Shown one piece after another: positions 37,252 to 46,839 of a stretch of 64,000 nt of DNA (its first letter is position 1; each line of letters begins with the position of its first letter). A program made the translations under genes and the position numbers. The DNA comes from Sphingobacterium sp. UBA7855. GTDB taxonomy: Bacteria; Bacteroidota; Bacteroidia; Sphingobacteriales; Sphingobacteriaceae. Location: the NCBI GenBank assembly GCA_002500745.1, contig DLST01000003.1:229168-293167 (forward strand). The letters run 5' to 3'. A model generated the notes under the pieces. It was not told where the DNA came from. It saw only the letters and a list, made by a program, of their open reading frames with translations, and did no database searches.

Positions 37252-38781
37252 CTATTTCAAAAGCCACATCAATTGGTTGATCTCATCCTTACCCCCATAT
37301 TGGCGGGCGAGTGCTTCATCCAGATTTTGTCCGTTATAGTTGTACTCACTGGCTGGATAGCGCCAACGAACTGGTATTTTGGTTGGATCATCCGCATTTA
37401 AACTAGATGCTGGATTGATTTTCCATTTTGGGTAACCTGTACGACGATAATCGTAATAGGGATTTATTCGTCCTTGCAAGAAACTAGCTAAATACTTTTG
37501 CGTCATAATTGCCTCAATCTGCCCTTCTTTAGTAGCAGGGAATTGATTACCATAGGAAGCAGTAGCACTGGCGATATAGGACCCATCCAAAGGCATATTG
37601 TGTGTGTATTGGCTCGTATTTGGGGTGTTTTCAGCAATGAATTTCATTGCTGACTCAATACCTTTTTTATACCAATTGACTGAAGACTCTGTAACCCATC
37701 CTCTTGCAGCTGCTTCAGCAATTACAAAACATAGATGCGCATAGCTGTACTGTTGTGTCGGTTCGCCACTTACTAGCTCGGTATAGCGATCATTCAATTT
37801 AGAATAGTCGTTTTTCTTCTTCAAGTCCGCAATATCGCCAAATGCCAATGATGGATCAATACCAACATATGCATCGAAATCACTCACTTGCTTGCCATTG
37901 GCAATTTGCAAAGCCGATGGATTTGCATAGAAAAATAGCCTTCTATCTTGATACTGCTTCAAACGATCGATAATCTCCGTAGACACAACGGGATAAATAA
38001 CGAAACTATTACTGATTTTATAAAAAGGATAGGTTTGACCACTTTTATCCGAGCGTACTAACTGAAAATTATCGGCATTCGCTGTGAATATAGGCTTGTT
38101 CGTTAGAATCGATTGAAACCGTCCCTTTAAATTCAAGTCTGCATCAGCTTCCTTTTTGCTCAATTGGATCAGTACATTTAACGCAAAACTGTTGACGAGC
38201 TTTCTCCATTTTGTTATATCTCCACCATACATCGGATCGCCTGCAAATTTTGCTCCGCTTGCAAAAAGCTGATCTGCTTTTTCTAATTCATCAAGAATAC
38301 CCAAAAAGACTTCCTTTTGGCTGTCGTATTTTGGAAAATATGTTTTGTCAGACTCCCCTTTTAATGCTTCTTTATAAGGTATATCTCCAACACTCATGGT
38401 AGCCTCATAAAATTTTACAGCCCTAGCGAAATACATTAATCCATTGTAGGAATTTGCTAACACATCTGTCGAAGCATACTGTCCCATAAAGTGAGCATCA
38501 TTGATTGCATTCATCGATATACTCCCTTCACCGAATCCGTTATATTGATACCCTTCAACTAATTCCGTCCATGCAATCTCCTTTGTTAATAAATAGGGCT
38601 GCATAAATGATTTCTGAGTAGGCTGGTTCGCTAAATTTAATATGATACGAGTCGCTAACATCGAAGAATTCACTTGAACAGGAGTTTCCGGATTCGTGTT
38701 TATCTCATCAAATTTTGAACAACTTGCCAATGAGATTAAACTCCCCATGGCAATATATATACACATTTTTTTCATTTTCAT
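37252..38781 (-). CDS. SusD-family lipoprotein (SusD-like_2 type), partner of the STN-SusC
   Basis: A 509-residue lipoprotein (SLASCSK, Cys21; a second Met at residue 3). FDEINTNPETPVQVNSSMLATRIIL at the N-terminus and YDYRRTGYPKWKINPAS plus RWRYPASEYNYN near the end are typical of the SusD/RagB homologue branch PF12771 (from memory). Seventeen bases behind the SusC gene. It would capture the substrate that the adjacent importer takes up and the ECF cascade senses. No glycoside hydrolase belongs to this unit, so its substrate could be a glycan, peptide or other nutrient. Confidence 0.9.
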   Translation of the reverse strand: MKMKKMCIYIAMGSLISLASCSKFDEINTNPETPVQVNSSMLATRIILNLANQPTQKSFMQPYLLTKEIAWTELVEGYQYNGFGEGSISMNAINDAHFMGQYASTDVLANSYNGLMYFARAVKFYEATMSVGDIPYKEALKGESDKTYFPKYDSQKEVFLGILDELEKADQLFASGAKFAGDPMYGGDITKWRKLVNSFALNVLIQLSKKEADADLNLKGRFQSILTNKPIFTANADNFQLVRSDKSGQTYPFYKISNSFVIYPVVSTEIIDRLKQYQDRRLFFYANPSALQIANGKQVSDFDAYVGIDPSLAFGDIADLKKKNDYSKLNDRYTELVSGEPTQQYSYAHLCFVIAEAAARGWVTESSVNWYKKGIESAMKFIAENTPNTSQYTHNMPLDGSYIASATASYGNQFPATKEGQIEAIMTQKYLASFLQGRINPYYDYRRTGYPKWKINPASSLNADDPTKIPVRWRYPASEYNYNGQNLDEALARQYGGKDEINQLMWLLK

Positions 38782-38798
38782 CTTAATTTCACTGGTTT

Positions 38799-41700
38799 TT
38801 AGAAAGTTACATTTAAATTAAAACCTATGTAACGCATCGATGGTGAGTTCAAATCTTCTGAACCTACATCTGGATCAGAAAAACGGTATTCTTTTGTCCA
38901 AAGAAGCAAATTCTGCCCAGTAACACCGACACTGGCACGTTTCGCTTTGAATTTAGAGGCTAATTTCTCAGGGACGCGGTAATTAAGCGATAGCTCGCGA
39001 AGTTTAATAAATGTCTCATCCCAATAATTACGTCTTCCAGAATACGCAGATTTCCAATAGGTCTCATAAGAAACTACTTTATCATTGTCTGCAAAAACAC
39101 GCGTGTCTTCTGCAATTTGTCCGTATTTATCATACGTAACACCTCCTGAAACGATCTTCACACCAGGTGCAACAAACGTTTTATTACCATTAACGACCTC
39201 TTCGTAACGATATGGATTGTCTGAATCAGGATGCGCACCAGTCTGCCATAAACGAGCGTTCATACCTGAATAAGACATTCCTTTTATTCGACCGTCAACA
39301 CTCAAAGAAAGCGAGAAGTCTTTATAACGAAATTGATTTGTCAAACCACCGAACCATTTCGGTGCAGTATAACCGTACAACTGAGCAGCATATTTTGCAG
39401 ATATCGGCATACCGGAGGCATTGTTAACGATTTGCCCATCAGGAGAGAGCTCCCAATCCTTTACGGTAATATAGTCTGTTCTAGCTCCTTTTTTAACATA
39501 TAATGCGTCGGCAGAATATACAGGATCAAGCTTGTGATAGAATTCCAGATTTTGAGACATATTTAAAATAATATCCCATTGAAAGTTTTCTTTTTTGATT
39601 GCAGCAGTACCCAAAGTGATTTCATGACCTTTCGTCATTTTCTCTTCTTGTGTATTGATTAACCGCGACGTAAAGCCTGATGAGCCCGAAATGGTCGCAT
39701 AAGTCGTTACATTATGTAACAGACGATAATAACGGGTATAATTACCATAGAATCGATTTTTCCATAAACCAAAATCAAAACCAAACTCCGTCAAATCGCG
39801 CTGCGTAGGTGATATGGAATAGTCCTTAATTGAATTCGGATAGGAAGCCGTTGGCAATCCATCCCAAACATTGTTGCTAATTGAAAAAGCCTGATTTATT
39901 TCATATGGAACTGGGACCGTCTTAGTGACCGCCCAAGACCCACGGACCTTGAACATATCCAACCAAGTAGGTTTATTCGCTATTAAATCACTTACGACAA
40001 CACTACTTGAAACAGAAGGATAAAAATAAGAACGTTGTTCTTTGGATAAAGCCGAAGACCAATCGTTACGACCGGTCGCTTCTACAAAAACAGCATTACG
40101 CCAGGAGATAGAAAGTCGTCCATAGGTACTGTTGACCATTTCCTTTGTTTTACTTTCAATAGTCGACACTGGGTCAATTGAGTTTCGAAGCGAGTAAAAT
40201 CCTGGTATCGACAAGCCATTGACTGTCGCTGCTGTAACAGCATTGTCACGTCGATAAAAAATTGCGCCACCCAATAATCCGTCGAAGCCAAAATCACCGA
40301 CTTTCTTTTTCGCTGTAAAGATTACGTCATTTGTAGTACTAAAGCCATCCTGATTTTGCATCCAATACTTTCCTTTACTGTCAAAGCCTGAATATCCACC
40401 CCTCGTACCATAAATGCCCATTGGATTGCGTTGCTCTCGTCTTTGTCCATAATAATCGTATCCTGTACGCACCATAAGTTTCCCCCAATCAGAAACCTTA
40501 TAATTTAAGGTCAAGGCAGCGTTCATTTTATTGACCAGCTCAGGGGTAACTTTCTCATAGGCTGTTAAATAGGGATTATCATACCAAGCTTTATACATCC
40601 AATTTTGAGATTGATCTTTAATCAACCAATAATCTTTGTAATCCTGTAAATTATACTCAGGCCCGGTCCACACGAGAATATTATAAATGTATCCCTGATC
40701 ATTATATCCTGCGCCAAAATTACTTGTTGCTGAACGACGGTTATAGGCAAGGCGCGTTTCTATATCAACTTTTTCGCTAATCTTAGTCTGCCCAGCAACA
40801 GACATATTTGTCATATTCAGCTTTTGGTTTGGATATTGCCCTTTGTTATAAATATGATTTATCGATGTTCTAATACTTCCGTGTTCACCCTGATTGGTAA
40901 AACTCACGGAATTGTTGGATATAAATCCCGGTTCAAGGAAATTCTTAAAGTTGTCCTTGCCACGGGAAAGCAACTCCATCTCTTCCAGTTGTTTTGTCTG
41001 TGGATTCCATTGCTTGGCTGAACGCCCAATATCCAGTTTATCTCCCCACACATAATCATCATTATTAAACTTTCCCCCTTCACCTGAAGAGTACCCATGT
41101 TGTACTTCCGGCAAGGCTAGATAACCCGAAAAAAACATGTTATTGCTATTGACGGATATCTCCGTTCCTTTTTCCGCAAGTCCCTTTTTTGTCGTGATCA
41201 TAATGGCGCCACCAGCCCCCATGCTACCGTACAAGGCCGTTGCGGTTGCACCTTTCAGCACGTTCATATCTTCGATATTATCTACCGGCACATCACGTAG
41301 GGTAAGGTTTTCATAGGCGACACCATCGATCACCAAAATAGGTATTAATCCCCTTACTTGGATTTGGGGTGTACTGTTAAACTCCGTACTGTTCAAAACA
41401 CGGACACCGGAGATACGTCCGGTCAATGTGGTTCCTACATCAACCCCCTTTACACGCGTCAGATCATCACCTTTAATGCTTTGCGTTGCATATCCCAGTG
41501 CTTTTTGTTCTCTCTTTATACCCAGTGCCGTTACAACAACTTCACCAAGCTCTTCGGAAGATTTGCCTAACTTAATAACATCAGCATTTGAAGCGGATAC
41601 TTCACTTGTTTGATAACCAATATAGGAGACCAATAAAATAGCATCGTCTGCAACATTTACAAATCGAAAAGTGCCTTGCTGATCGGTCGTTGTTACTTGT

Positions 41701-42137
41701 GTACTGCCTTTGACACGTACCGTAACTCCGGCAATAGGCTGCCCCGTTTCTTGGTCGACAACCTTACCTCGGATCTCTTTGGCAAAGTTAGAAACGGGCT
41801 TGTCGTTTTTAACCTTAGTCTCGTTTCCTGTTTTTCTCGAGATCACATAAAGCTTCTCATCAATTTTTTTGACTTCAAGATTTCCGTCTGAAATTGTCTG
41901 GATAAATTGAACGATTTGCTCCTTTTTCAATTTATCAAGGTCAGCGGCTTCATTGATCTTTTGGTTCGAGATCGAAGCATCATAACCAAATTTGACGTTG
42001 AATTTCTGTTCCATTCGCGTGAGGATTTTCCCGATTCCTTCACTGGTAGAAAATTGTGAGGCCATGGTATGAAGTGCGAGCGACTGAAAGAGCAGCGCAC
42101 TTCCCATAAGTTTTAAATAGTAATTGGTTCTTTTCAT
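38799..42137 (-). CDS. SusC/RagA-family TonB-linked importer with N-terminal STN signalling domain
   Basis: A 1112-residue protein. The signal peptide is followed by a secretin/TonB short N-terminal (STN) domain at about 33-102 (GKILTRMEQKFNVKFGYD, then LEVKKIDEKLYVISRK), a carboxypeptidase-regulatory-like domain (GKVVDQETGQPIAGVTVRV), the plug (GTTLTGRISGVRVLN, ILVIDGVAYENLTLRD, NVLKGATATALYGSMGAGGAIMITTKKG) and the barrel (ends YIGFNLNVTF). The STN domain lets the receptor report substrate binding to the FecR-type anti-sigma factor encoded three bases upstream. That makes a complete cell-surface signalling importer: ECF sigma, FecR, STN-SusC, SusD. Confidence 0.95.
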   Translation of the reverse strand: MKRTNYYLKLMGSALLFQSLALHTMASQFSTSEGIGKILTRMEQKFNVKFGYDASISNQKINEAADLDKLKKEQIVQFIQTISDGNLEVKKIDEKLYVISRKTGNETKVKNDKPVSNFAKEIRGKVVDQETGQPIAGVTVRVKGSTQVTTTDQQGTFRFVNVADDAILLVSYIGYQTSEVSASNADVIKLGKSSEELGEVVVTALGIKREQKALGYATQSIKGDDLTRVKGVDVGTTLTGRISGVRVLNSTEFNSTPQIQVRGLIPILVIDGVAYENLTLRDVPVDNIEDMNVLKGATATALYGSMGAGGAIMITTKKGLAEKGTEISVNSNNMFFSGYLALPEVQHGYSSGEGGKFNNDDYVWGDKLDIGRSAKQWNPQTKQLEEMELLSRGKDNFKNFLEPGFISNNSVSFTNQGEHGSIRTSINHIYNKGQYPNQKLNMTNMSVAGQTKISEKVDIETRLAYNRRSATSNFGAGYNDQGYIYNILVWTGPEYNLQDYKDYWLIKDQSQNWMYKAWYDNPYLTAYEKVTPELVNKMNAALTLNYKVSDWGKLMVRTGYDYYGQRREQRNPMGIYGTRGGYSGFDSKGKYWMQNQDGFSTTNDVIFTAKKKVGDFGFDGLLGGAIFYRRDNAVTAATVNGLSIPGFYSLRNSIDPVSTIESKTKEMVNSTYGRLSISWRNAVFVEATGRNDWSSALSKEQRSYFYPSVSSSVVVSDLIANKPTWLDMFKVRGSWAVTKTVPVPYEINQAFSISNNVWDGLPTASYPNSIKDYSISPTQRDLTEFGFDFGLWKNRFYGNYTRYYRLLHNVTTYATISGSSGFTSRLINTQEEKMTKGHEITLGTAAIKKENFQWDIILNMSQNLEFYHKLDPVYSADALYVKKGARTDYITVKDWELSPDGQIVNNASGMPISAKYAAQLYGYTAPKWFGGLTNQFRYKDFSLSLSVDGRIKGMSYSGMNARLWQTGAHPDSDNPYRYEEVVNGNKTFVAPGVKIVSGGVTYDKYGQIAEDTRVFADNDKVVSYETYWKSAYSGRRNYWDETFIKLRELSLNYRVPEKLASKFKAKRASVGVTGQNLLLWTKEYRFSDPDVGSEDLNSPSMRYIGFNLNVTF

Positions 42138-42140
42138 AAA

Positions 42141-43100
42141 TTACTTTTTATGGATAATTGTTTGATTAAATGCAGTATTGAGCATCTTAAGAGACTTTTC
42201 CAAATCGCTAGCCGGTAGATAACCGGTATAACTTTCAGTCCGGAAAGAATCGATTAACTCGAGATGACTATCGGGATAAAGATTATTTAGATCGGCTACA
42301 ATCTGCGCGAGTGGAACTTGATTAAATGACAAGAGATCACTTTTCCAGTTCGATGCGGTGCTTGTATCCGCTTTGGCTACATCAAATTGTCTTTGTCGCA
42401 CATCATAGGCGACTTTCTCACCGGGACTAACAACAGAATATTGACCATCGCGCGAAACGCGTACTTTACCATGATTCAACACGAGACTGCTCCTTCCTTC
42501 AGAACAATTTAAATTAAATGCGGTGCCTAATACGCGAACATCAAAGTCGCCGGAACTGGCGATTACAAAAGGTTGTTTAGCATTCTTAGCTACCTCAAAA
42601 AAAGCTTCCCCCGAAAGCTTGATCCGACGTAAACTGTCTGTATCAAAATCTGACAACAATTTAATATGTGCACCTTGCCGAAGAGAAACATGTGTACCAT
42701 CGGGCAATACAAGTTGCTTAACAAATTTTGTCGGATTGGAATAATGAACAATTTCAGAAACTTTATTAATCTCCTGTTGGCCCTTAAATTCAAATTGGAA
42801 GAGGCCGGCAAGACCGATCAACAGTAAACAGGCAGCGGCGGAAATGACAGACCAGCGTCTTTTCCAAATAGGTATTAAGCGCGGAGTCAATGACGTACCT
42901 GTAATCGTAAAGAAGATATCCTCTGAAGCCGTTTTATTTAGCTCACAATCGCGATTATCGAGCGAAACGACTTCCTCGACATCTGGAAGTTCATCCCGAT
43001 CACAAGAAGTCAATAAATCAAGAAATATAGCGTTTTCCTCGGGACTAAGTTCTCCCTTAAGGAATTTTTTGTATAAAGCAGCAATTTTGGAATTCATCAT
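42141..43100 (-). CDS. FecR-family anti-sigma factor
   Basis: A 319-residue single-pass membrane protein: cytoplasmic N-terminal 80 residues that would hold the sigma factor (KKFLKGELSPEENAIFLDLL), one TM helix at 84-103, a periplasmic FecR domain (FVKQLVLPDGTHVSLRQGAHI, EAFFEVAKNAKQPFVI, VLGTAFNLN, GKVRVSRDG, VSPGEKVAYD) and a C-terminal DUF4974-like region (FNQVPLAQIVADLNNLYP). It relays the STN signal of the downstream SusC to the sigma factor encoded 56 bases upstream. A second Met directly follows the first, so the start may be one codon later. Confidence 0.95.
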   Translation of the reverse strand: MMNSKIAALYKKFLKGELSPEENAIFLDLLTSCDRDELPDVEEVVSLDNRDCELNKTASEDIFFTITGTSLTPRLIPIWKRRWSVISAAACLLLIGLAGLFQFEFKGQQEINKVSEIVHYSNPTKFVKQLVLPDGTHVSLRQGAHIKLLSDFDTDSLRRIKLSGEAFFEVAKNAKQPFVIASSGDFDVRVLGTAFNLNCSEGRSSLVLNHGKVRVSRDGQYSVVSPGEKVAYDVRQRQFDVAKADTSTASNWKSDLLSFNQVPLAQIVADLNNLYPDSHLELIDSFRTESYTGYLPASDLEKSLKMLNTAFNQTIIHKK

Positions 43101-43156
43101 CTATGCCCATCTTTAAATACATATACGTATCTAGATGACCGAAAGACGATGCAGCT

Positions 43157-43711
43157 CTAAAAAATTTTTAAAAAAATCAATAGGGCTATTGAAATCTCAA
43201 AATGATCGAGAATATATTGCCGAACAAACTTGTTGCCTTTAACCAATTGATCGCGGACGGTATTAACGGAAATCCCAAGCCTATCCGCAATTTCCTGATT
43301 ATCCAAAAACTCCTCTTTACTCAACAAAAAGATTTCGAGTCGCGATTTTGGGAGTTTTGAAATGGCCTCACGATAAACTCGTTCCAAATCTTTAAACCGA
43401 ATAGCTTCCTCATTCGAATTGTCTACCAATTTGGTCTGATCGATATCTGCAGCCTGAAATTGGAATCTGATCTTTTGTTTCCGTAACTCGTCAAACACAA
43501 GGTTCCGCGCAATCGTATAGAGATAAGACTGCGGATTTTTATTTTCATCTAATTCCGTCCATTTTTTCCAAATTCGGGAGAATGCTTCCTGGACTAAATC
43601 TGCGGCAGCTGATTCTTCTTTCAGGTGTAAATAAGCATATTTATACACTTTATCCTTATAAAGTAAAAAGAACGCTTTAAAATCCAGGGCATTATTATTT
43701 TCAATAAGCAT
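43157..43711 (-). CDS. ECF-type RNA polymerase sigma factor (RpoE/FecI-like)
   Basis: A 184-residue protein with sigma region 2 (residues 15-55: FLLYKDKVYKYAYLHL, AADLVQEAFSRIWKKW), the YLYTIARNLVFDELRK segment, and region 4 with a helix-turn-helix (LPKSRLEIFLLSKEEFLDNQEIADRLGISVNTV). It matches the FecI-like ECF factors that Bacteroidota pair with FecR and STN-SusC, encoded in this order just downstream. It likely activates its own operon and the SusC/SusD genes. The last 14 residues are unusually hydrophobic (ISIALLIFLKIF). Confidence 0.94.
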   Translation of the reverse strand: MLIENNNALDFKAFFLLYKDKVYKYAYLHLKEESAAADLVQEAFSRIWKKWTELDENKNPQSYLYTIARNLVFDELRKQKIRFQFQAADIDQTKLVDNSNEEAIRFKDLERVYREAISKLPKSRLEIFLLSKEEFLDNQEIADRLGISVNTVRDQLVKGNKFVRQYILDHFEISIALLIFLKIF

Positions 43712-43935
43712 TCTTCATCACTTATAATTGATCCTACAAGTTTAGTGAGAATTTTTTAAAATATACCCATGAAACACACATCAGATATGAACCATAAATC
43801 ACAGTTTCACAACTATTAACACGTTAATTATAATGAATTCACATTAAATTAACACGATGGGTCATTGGAGCTTCATTAACAATATTACGATCGCTGAATC
43901 ATGTCGCGTTATACATCCTGGAATAAGCTGGAAAT

Positions 43936-43964
43936 AAAAAATCTCCTTGCAATAAGCAAGGAGA
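43936..43964 (-). terminator. Intrinsic terminator after the DUF3843-like gene
   Basis: Perfect 9-bp stem TCTCCTTGC (43942-43950) / GCAAGGAGA (43956-43964), loop AATAA, followed on the minus strand by ATTTTTTATTT. It is 36 bases past the stop codon at 44000. Confidence 0.9.
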
Positions 43965-43999
43965 CTTTTGTCCTGTAATTTTATAGCAGACTACGCAAG

Positions 44000-45583
44000 C
44001 TATTTTAGCAACGGAAATGGCCCTAAGAAGTAAGTCCCGCGTTTATAGAAACGGAGGAAGAAATCAAGTACTTCATTGTCCACAGGGAAAAAGAACTGCT
44101 TATCCACTTCAGCCTTGAATAAATTAATATAATACTTAGGCAACTCGCTTGGAAAGAAATCTTCAACCAGAAGATTCAAAAAATACCGAGCGAAAGGCAC
44201 TTCATTTTGATTGTCTTTCTCCACAAAATTGTTATTATCCAATGGAAAAAATTCTTCTATGCCGCCGAATACTTCCAAACCAGTTTTAGGATTAAAGAAA
44301 ACAGTGACTTTAGCATCCTCCGTAAGATCTAGATTTGATTCAGGAAGCGGGGACTCTTCTTTGCTTGGATATTTCTGCTGATATTTCTTAAAAAAATCAG
44401 TCGCAAATTCCTTTACTTCCTTTCCTTCCATAAACACAACTGCTGCCTTATGCTCTGATTGGAATAATTTACCCATATCTTTCAGCTGCTTTTCAGTTTT
44501 CTTCAAACTCTTATCCTTACCGTTCATTGCCTCGATACGATAAGTCATTTCATACTGCTCTGGTAAATCAAAATTTACTTCTGCAGGGTTTACTACTGTC
44601 ATGATTCCTGACAAGTTCCACGCGTCTTTCCATGGCACAATTTCCATATAGAAAGATAAGGTTTCTGTCGGTTCAACAAATTGCTGTATGGAGTCCTTAA
44701 AGATTTTAAACGGAGTTTTTGTACCGATATGCTTTACATGCACATACAGCTCGTCTGTCTTTACATATTCGAAAAAGCTATTGATGCGGTTACCTAGCGT
44801 TTTGACAATACGGTATAGCGCATGTTCCTTTCCTACCACCTCAGCGACAAATTCAGAAGCTTTCAATGCAAACAAATGCAGTCTATAATTATTGAAGTGG
44901 TTGTCTCGCACACGATAGATCATTTGTTGTAATTGATTTTGATCGTGTTGATATCGTCCAATTTCAGCAACCTGCATCAAATGATTCAGATTGGTATTAT
45001 ATTCGCCCGCCGTCAGATAATTTGTAGCAACGAGTTTTTCTATAAAATTGCGGACTTCAAAATAACTCGCACCTTCATCCAAAACATATTCTAACTTTAA
45101 CTTCTCATTTTCAGGCGCAACCTCATAATGCTCTTCCAGAATTGAATAGGCTAAATCTGTAATCAACTGAATCAAACGTCCACGGGGATCGATAAAGAGA
45201 TGTGGATTACGTTCGCTGAAAAACAACCAAGTCAATACAGCAATATCTTCGCTATTAATATCTTCGGTGTAATAATCTGTCAAGGCATCATCCGTATAGA
45301 AAGGTAGAAGTTGATTGTACAGTTCCTTATGGATTGTTCTAAAGGCAGAAAATATTCCTGTTTTTGCGATAACATCTTCTACGTAACAGGTCAAATAGAT
45401 ACTCAATGTTTTCAAAGCATCTGTATGGATAAGATCATTCGTTTCTTGCTCTTCAAACCAAAGCGTAGATAAACTATCGTTGATTTCATTTGCAACACGT
45501 AAGTAATAACTATCTATTTCGTTTGTTTTTTGATAAGTATGGTGTGCAATCCAATCTTGAATAAAAATTCTATTTCCTCTCAT
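44000..45583 (-). CDS. Uncharacterised cytoplasmic protein, DUF3843-like
   Basis: About 527 residues from MRGNRIFIQDW. I prefer this start over a Met 37 codons upstream (45694), because a TAnnTTTG promoter element lies at 45601-45608, inside the longer version, and the extra N-terminus is cysteine-rich and unlike the rest. There is no signal peptide or TM segment. The opening IFIQDWIAHHTYQKTNEIDSYYL resembles, from memory, the Bacteroidota family DUF3843; this was not checked. The central region is helical and acidic, and 300-345 has a KTEKQLKDMGKLF-type charged stretch. It is a single-gene unit between its own promoter and terminator. Function unknown. Confidence 0.75.
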   Translation of the reverse strand: MRGNRIFIQDWIAHHTYQKTNEIDSYYLRVANEINDSLSTLWFEEQETNDLIHTDALKTLSIYLTCYVEDVIAKTGIFSAFRTIHKELYNQLLPFYTDDALTDYYTEDINSEDIAVLTWLFFSERNPHLFIDPRGRLIQLITDLAYSILEEHYEVAPENEKLKLEYVLDEGASYFEVRNFIEKLVATNYLTAGEYNTNLNHLMQVAEIGRYQHDQNQLQQMIYRVRDNHFNNYRLHLFALKASEFVAEVVGKEHALYRIVKTLGNRINSFFEYVKTDELYVHVKHIGTKTPFKIFKDSIQQFVEPTETLSFYMEIVPWKDAWNLSGIMTVVNPAEVNFDLPEQYEMTYRIEAMNGKDKSLKKTEKQLKDMGKLFQSEHKAAVVFMEGKEVKEFATDFFKKYQQKYPSKEESPLPESNLDLTEDAKVTVFFNPKTGLEVFGGIEEFFPLDNNNFVEKDNQNEVPFARYFLNLLVEDFFPSELPKYYINLFKAEVDKQFFFPVDNEVLDFFLRFYKRGTYFLGPFPLLK

Positions 45584-45600
45584 ATGAAAAATGCTAAAAC

Positions 45601-45608
45601 CAAAAGTA
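45601..45608 (-). promoter_or_regulatory. -7 promoter element for the DUF3843-like gene
   Basis: Minus strand TACTTTTG, an exact TAnnTTTG match, 18-25 bases upstream of the ATG at 45583. It decides the start codon of that gene. A G-rich run (GGGGGGGAGGG) lies about 100 bases further upstream at 45710-45720. Confidence 0.55.
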
Positions 45609-45807
45609 GCCAAATTTTCGAAATATCCATACGGGCAGATATAAACATCAATTAAAATTGTCGACTGCAGCAAAATCCACGGCTCGCAACACAATACACT
45701 TTATCATCCGGGGGGGAGGGTAATTTGCGACCATAGTATCCTGAGACACCTACAAATAACGTAATTGAAGAACCTATTTAAGTTAGACGAATAGCATTGC
45801 CGCAAAT

Positions 45808-45845
45808 AAAAAAGAGAGATACCCAATTGGGTATCTCTCTTTTTT
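45808..45845 (-). terminator. Intrinsic terminator after the PHP-family phosphatase gene
   Basis: A 38-bp perfect palindrome: AAAAAAGAGAGATACCCA pairs with TGGGTATCTCTCTTTTTT. It has T tracts in both directions and lies 20 bases past the stop codon at 45865. Confidence 0.93.
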
Positions 45846-45864
45846 ATTAAAAGGGTTCCGTAAG

Positions 45865-46665
45865 CTACCCTGTAGCAGTCACATTCTTACTACTACCAAA
45901 ATGATCTTGCAACGTTGGATTTAAGATAGAGCATGTTTTCAATAAATCACGTACCGGATATTTGGCCACAACATCTTCCAGAGCCGCCAAATGACGTTCG
46001 TGATGTACATCTGTTCCTACAAAATCGTACATCCCAGATTTAATCATAGTCAAGGCTGTAGATTTCACTTCAACACCATAATAACGACTAATCGAGAGTA
46101 AGTTCAACTGCAACATACAACCTGCATCCTTGATTTGCTTATACATGTTGAAATTGTAATGATAGTAATTATAACGCTCTGGATGTGCCAAAATAGGTTG
46201 ATAACCTAGATTTTGTATATCCAATATGGTTTGAAATAGCGCTTTGGATTCTTGTAAATAGGACATCTCGATCAACACATACCCCCCTGGCATAACACAT
46301 AACTCATTCGATTGGATGAGATTTGCAATACCGTCATCAATCATATGCTCTGCAGCAGAATGGATTTCTGGCATATTGGGAAGCCCCTTCATACCAGCTA
46401 AAAGTTCATCCTTAGCCGCTTCAATCGTACGAATTGAATTTGGATGTACACCATCCATAATATGCGGTGTACAGACATATTTCTCAAAGCCCATCCTTCC
46501 AAGTCCTTTCAACAAAGTCAAGGATTGCTCAATAGATTGACTTCCATCGTCTATTCCAGGCAGAATATGGTTGTGCATATCCACTTCCAAGAAGGCCAAT
46601 TTTCCCACTACCTTTACTTTTGAATCTTGAGTTTTTTTCCCAAACAGTTTTGAAAATATCCCCAT
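45865..46665 (-). CDS. PHP-domain tyrosine-protein phosphatase (CpsB/YwqE type)
   Basis: About 266 residues from MGIFSKLFGKK; the longer version from 46740 is rejected because a TAnnTTTG element at 46718-46725 falls inside it. The PHP metal motifs are DMHNHILPGIDDG, CTPHIM, ILAHPERY and GTDVHHE, as in CpsB/YwqE phosphotyrosine phosphatases. These cytoplasmic Mn-dependent enzymes dephosphorylate the BY-kinase (Wzc/CpsD) that steers capsule or exopolysaccharide export. No kinase or polysaccharide genes are in the window, so the enzyme stands alone here. It ends with a strong terminator. Confidence 0.9.
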   Translation of the reverse strand: MGIFSKLFGKKTQDSKVKVVGKLAFLEVDMHNHILPGIDDGSQSIEQSLTLLKGLGRMGFEKYVCTPHIMDGVHPNSIRTIEAAKDELLAGMKGLPNMPEIHSAAEHMIDDGIANLIQSNELCVMPGGYVLIEMSYLQESKALFQTILDIQNLGYQPILAHPERYNYYHYNFNMYKQIKDAGCMLQLNLLSISRYYGVEVKSTALTMIKSGMYDFVGTDVHHERHLAALEDVVAKYPVRDLLKTCSILNPTLQDHFGSSKNVTATG

Positions 46666-46717
46666 ACTGTGATGTATAAATCGTTTAGTTTGTCTATTAA
46701 AGTAATTTGCTAAATAC

Positions 46718-46725
46718 CAAATGTA
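46718..46725 (-). promoter_or_regulatory. -7 promoter element for the PHP phosphatase gene
   Basis: Minus strand TACATTTG, matching TAnnTTTG, 53-60 bases upstream of the chosen ATG. A TTTG, a possible -33 element, lies 16 bases further upstream. Confidence 0.5.
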
Positions 46726-46798
46726 CCATAAACAAGGCAAACAAACTTAATATTATTTTAACATTATGAAAATATAACCATAATATTACAAAATTAAT

Positions 46799-46827
46799 CA
46801 AAACAATAGTGCAATAAATTTGTTTTG
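46799..46827 (-). terminator. Possible weak terminator after the DUF4836 gene
   Basis: CAAAACAA (46799-46806) pairs with TTGTTTTG (46820-46827), 13-base loop, 13 bases past the DUF4836 stop codon. It is AT-rich without a proper T tract, so it may instead be a chance structure. Confidence 0.3.
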
Positions 46828-46839
46828 GTCGTTTTTTAG

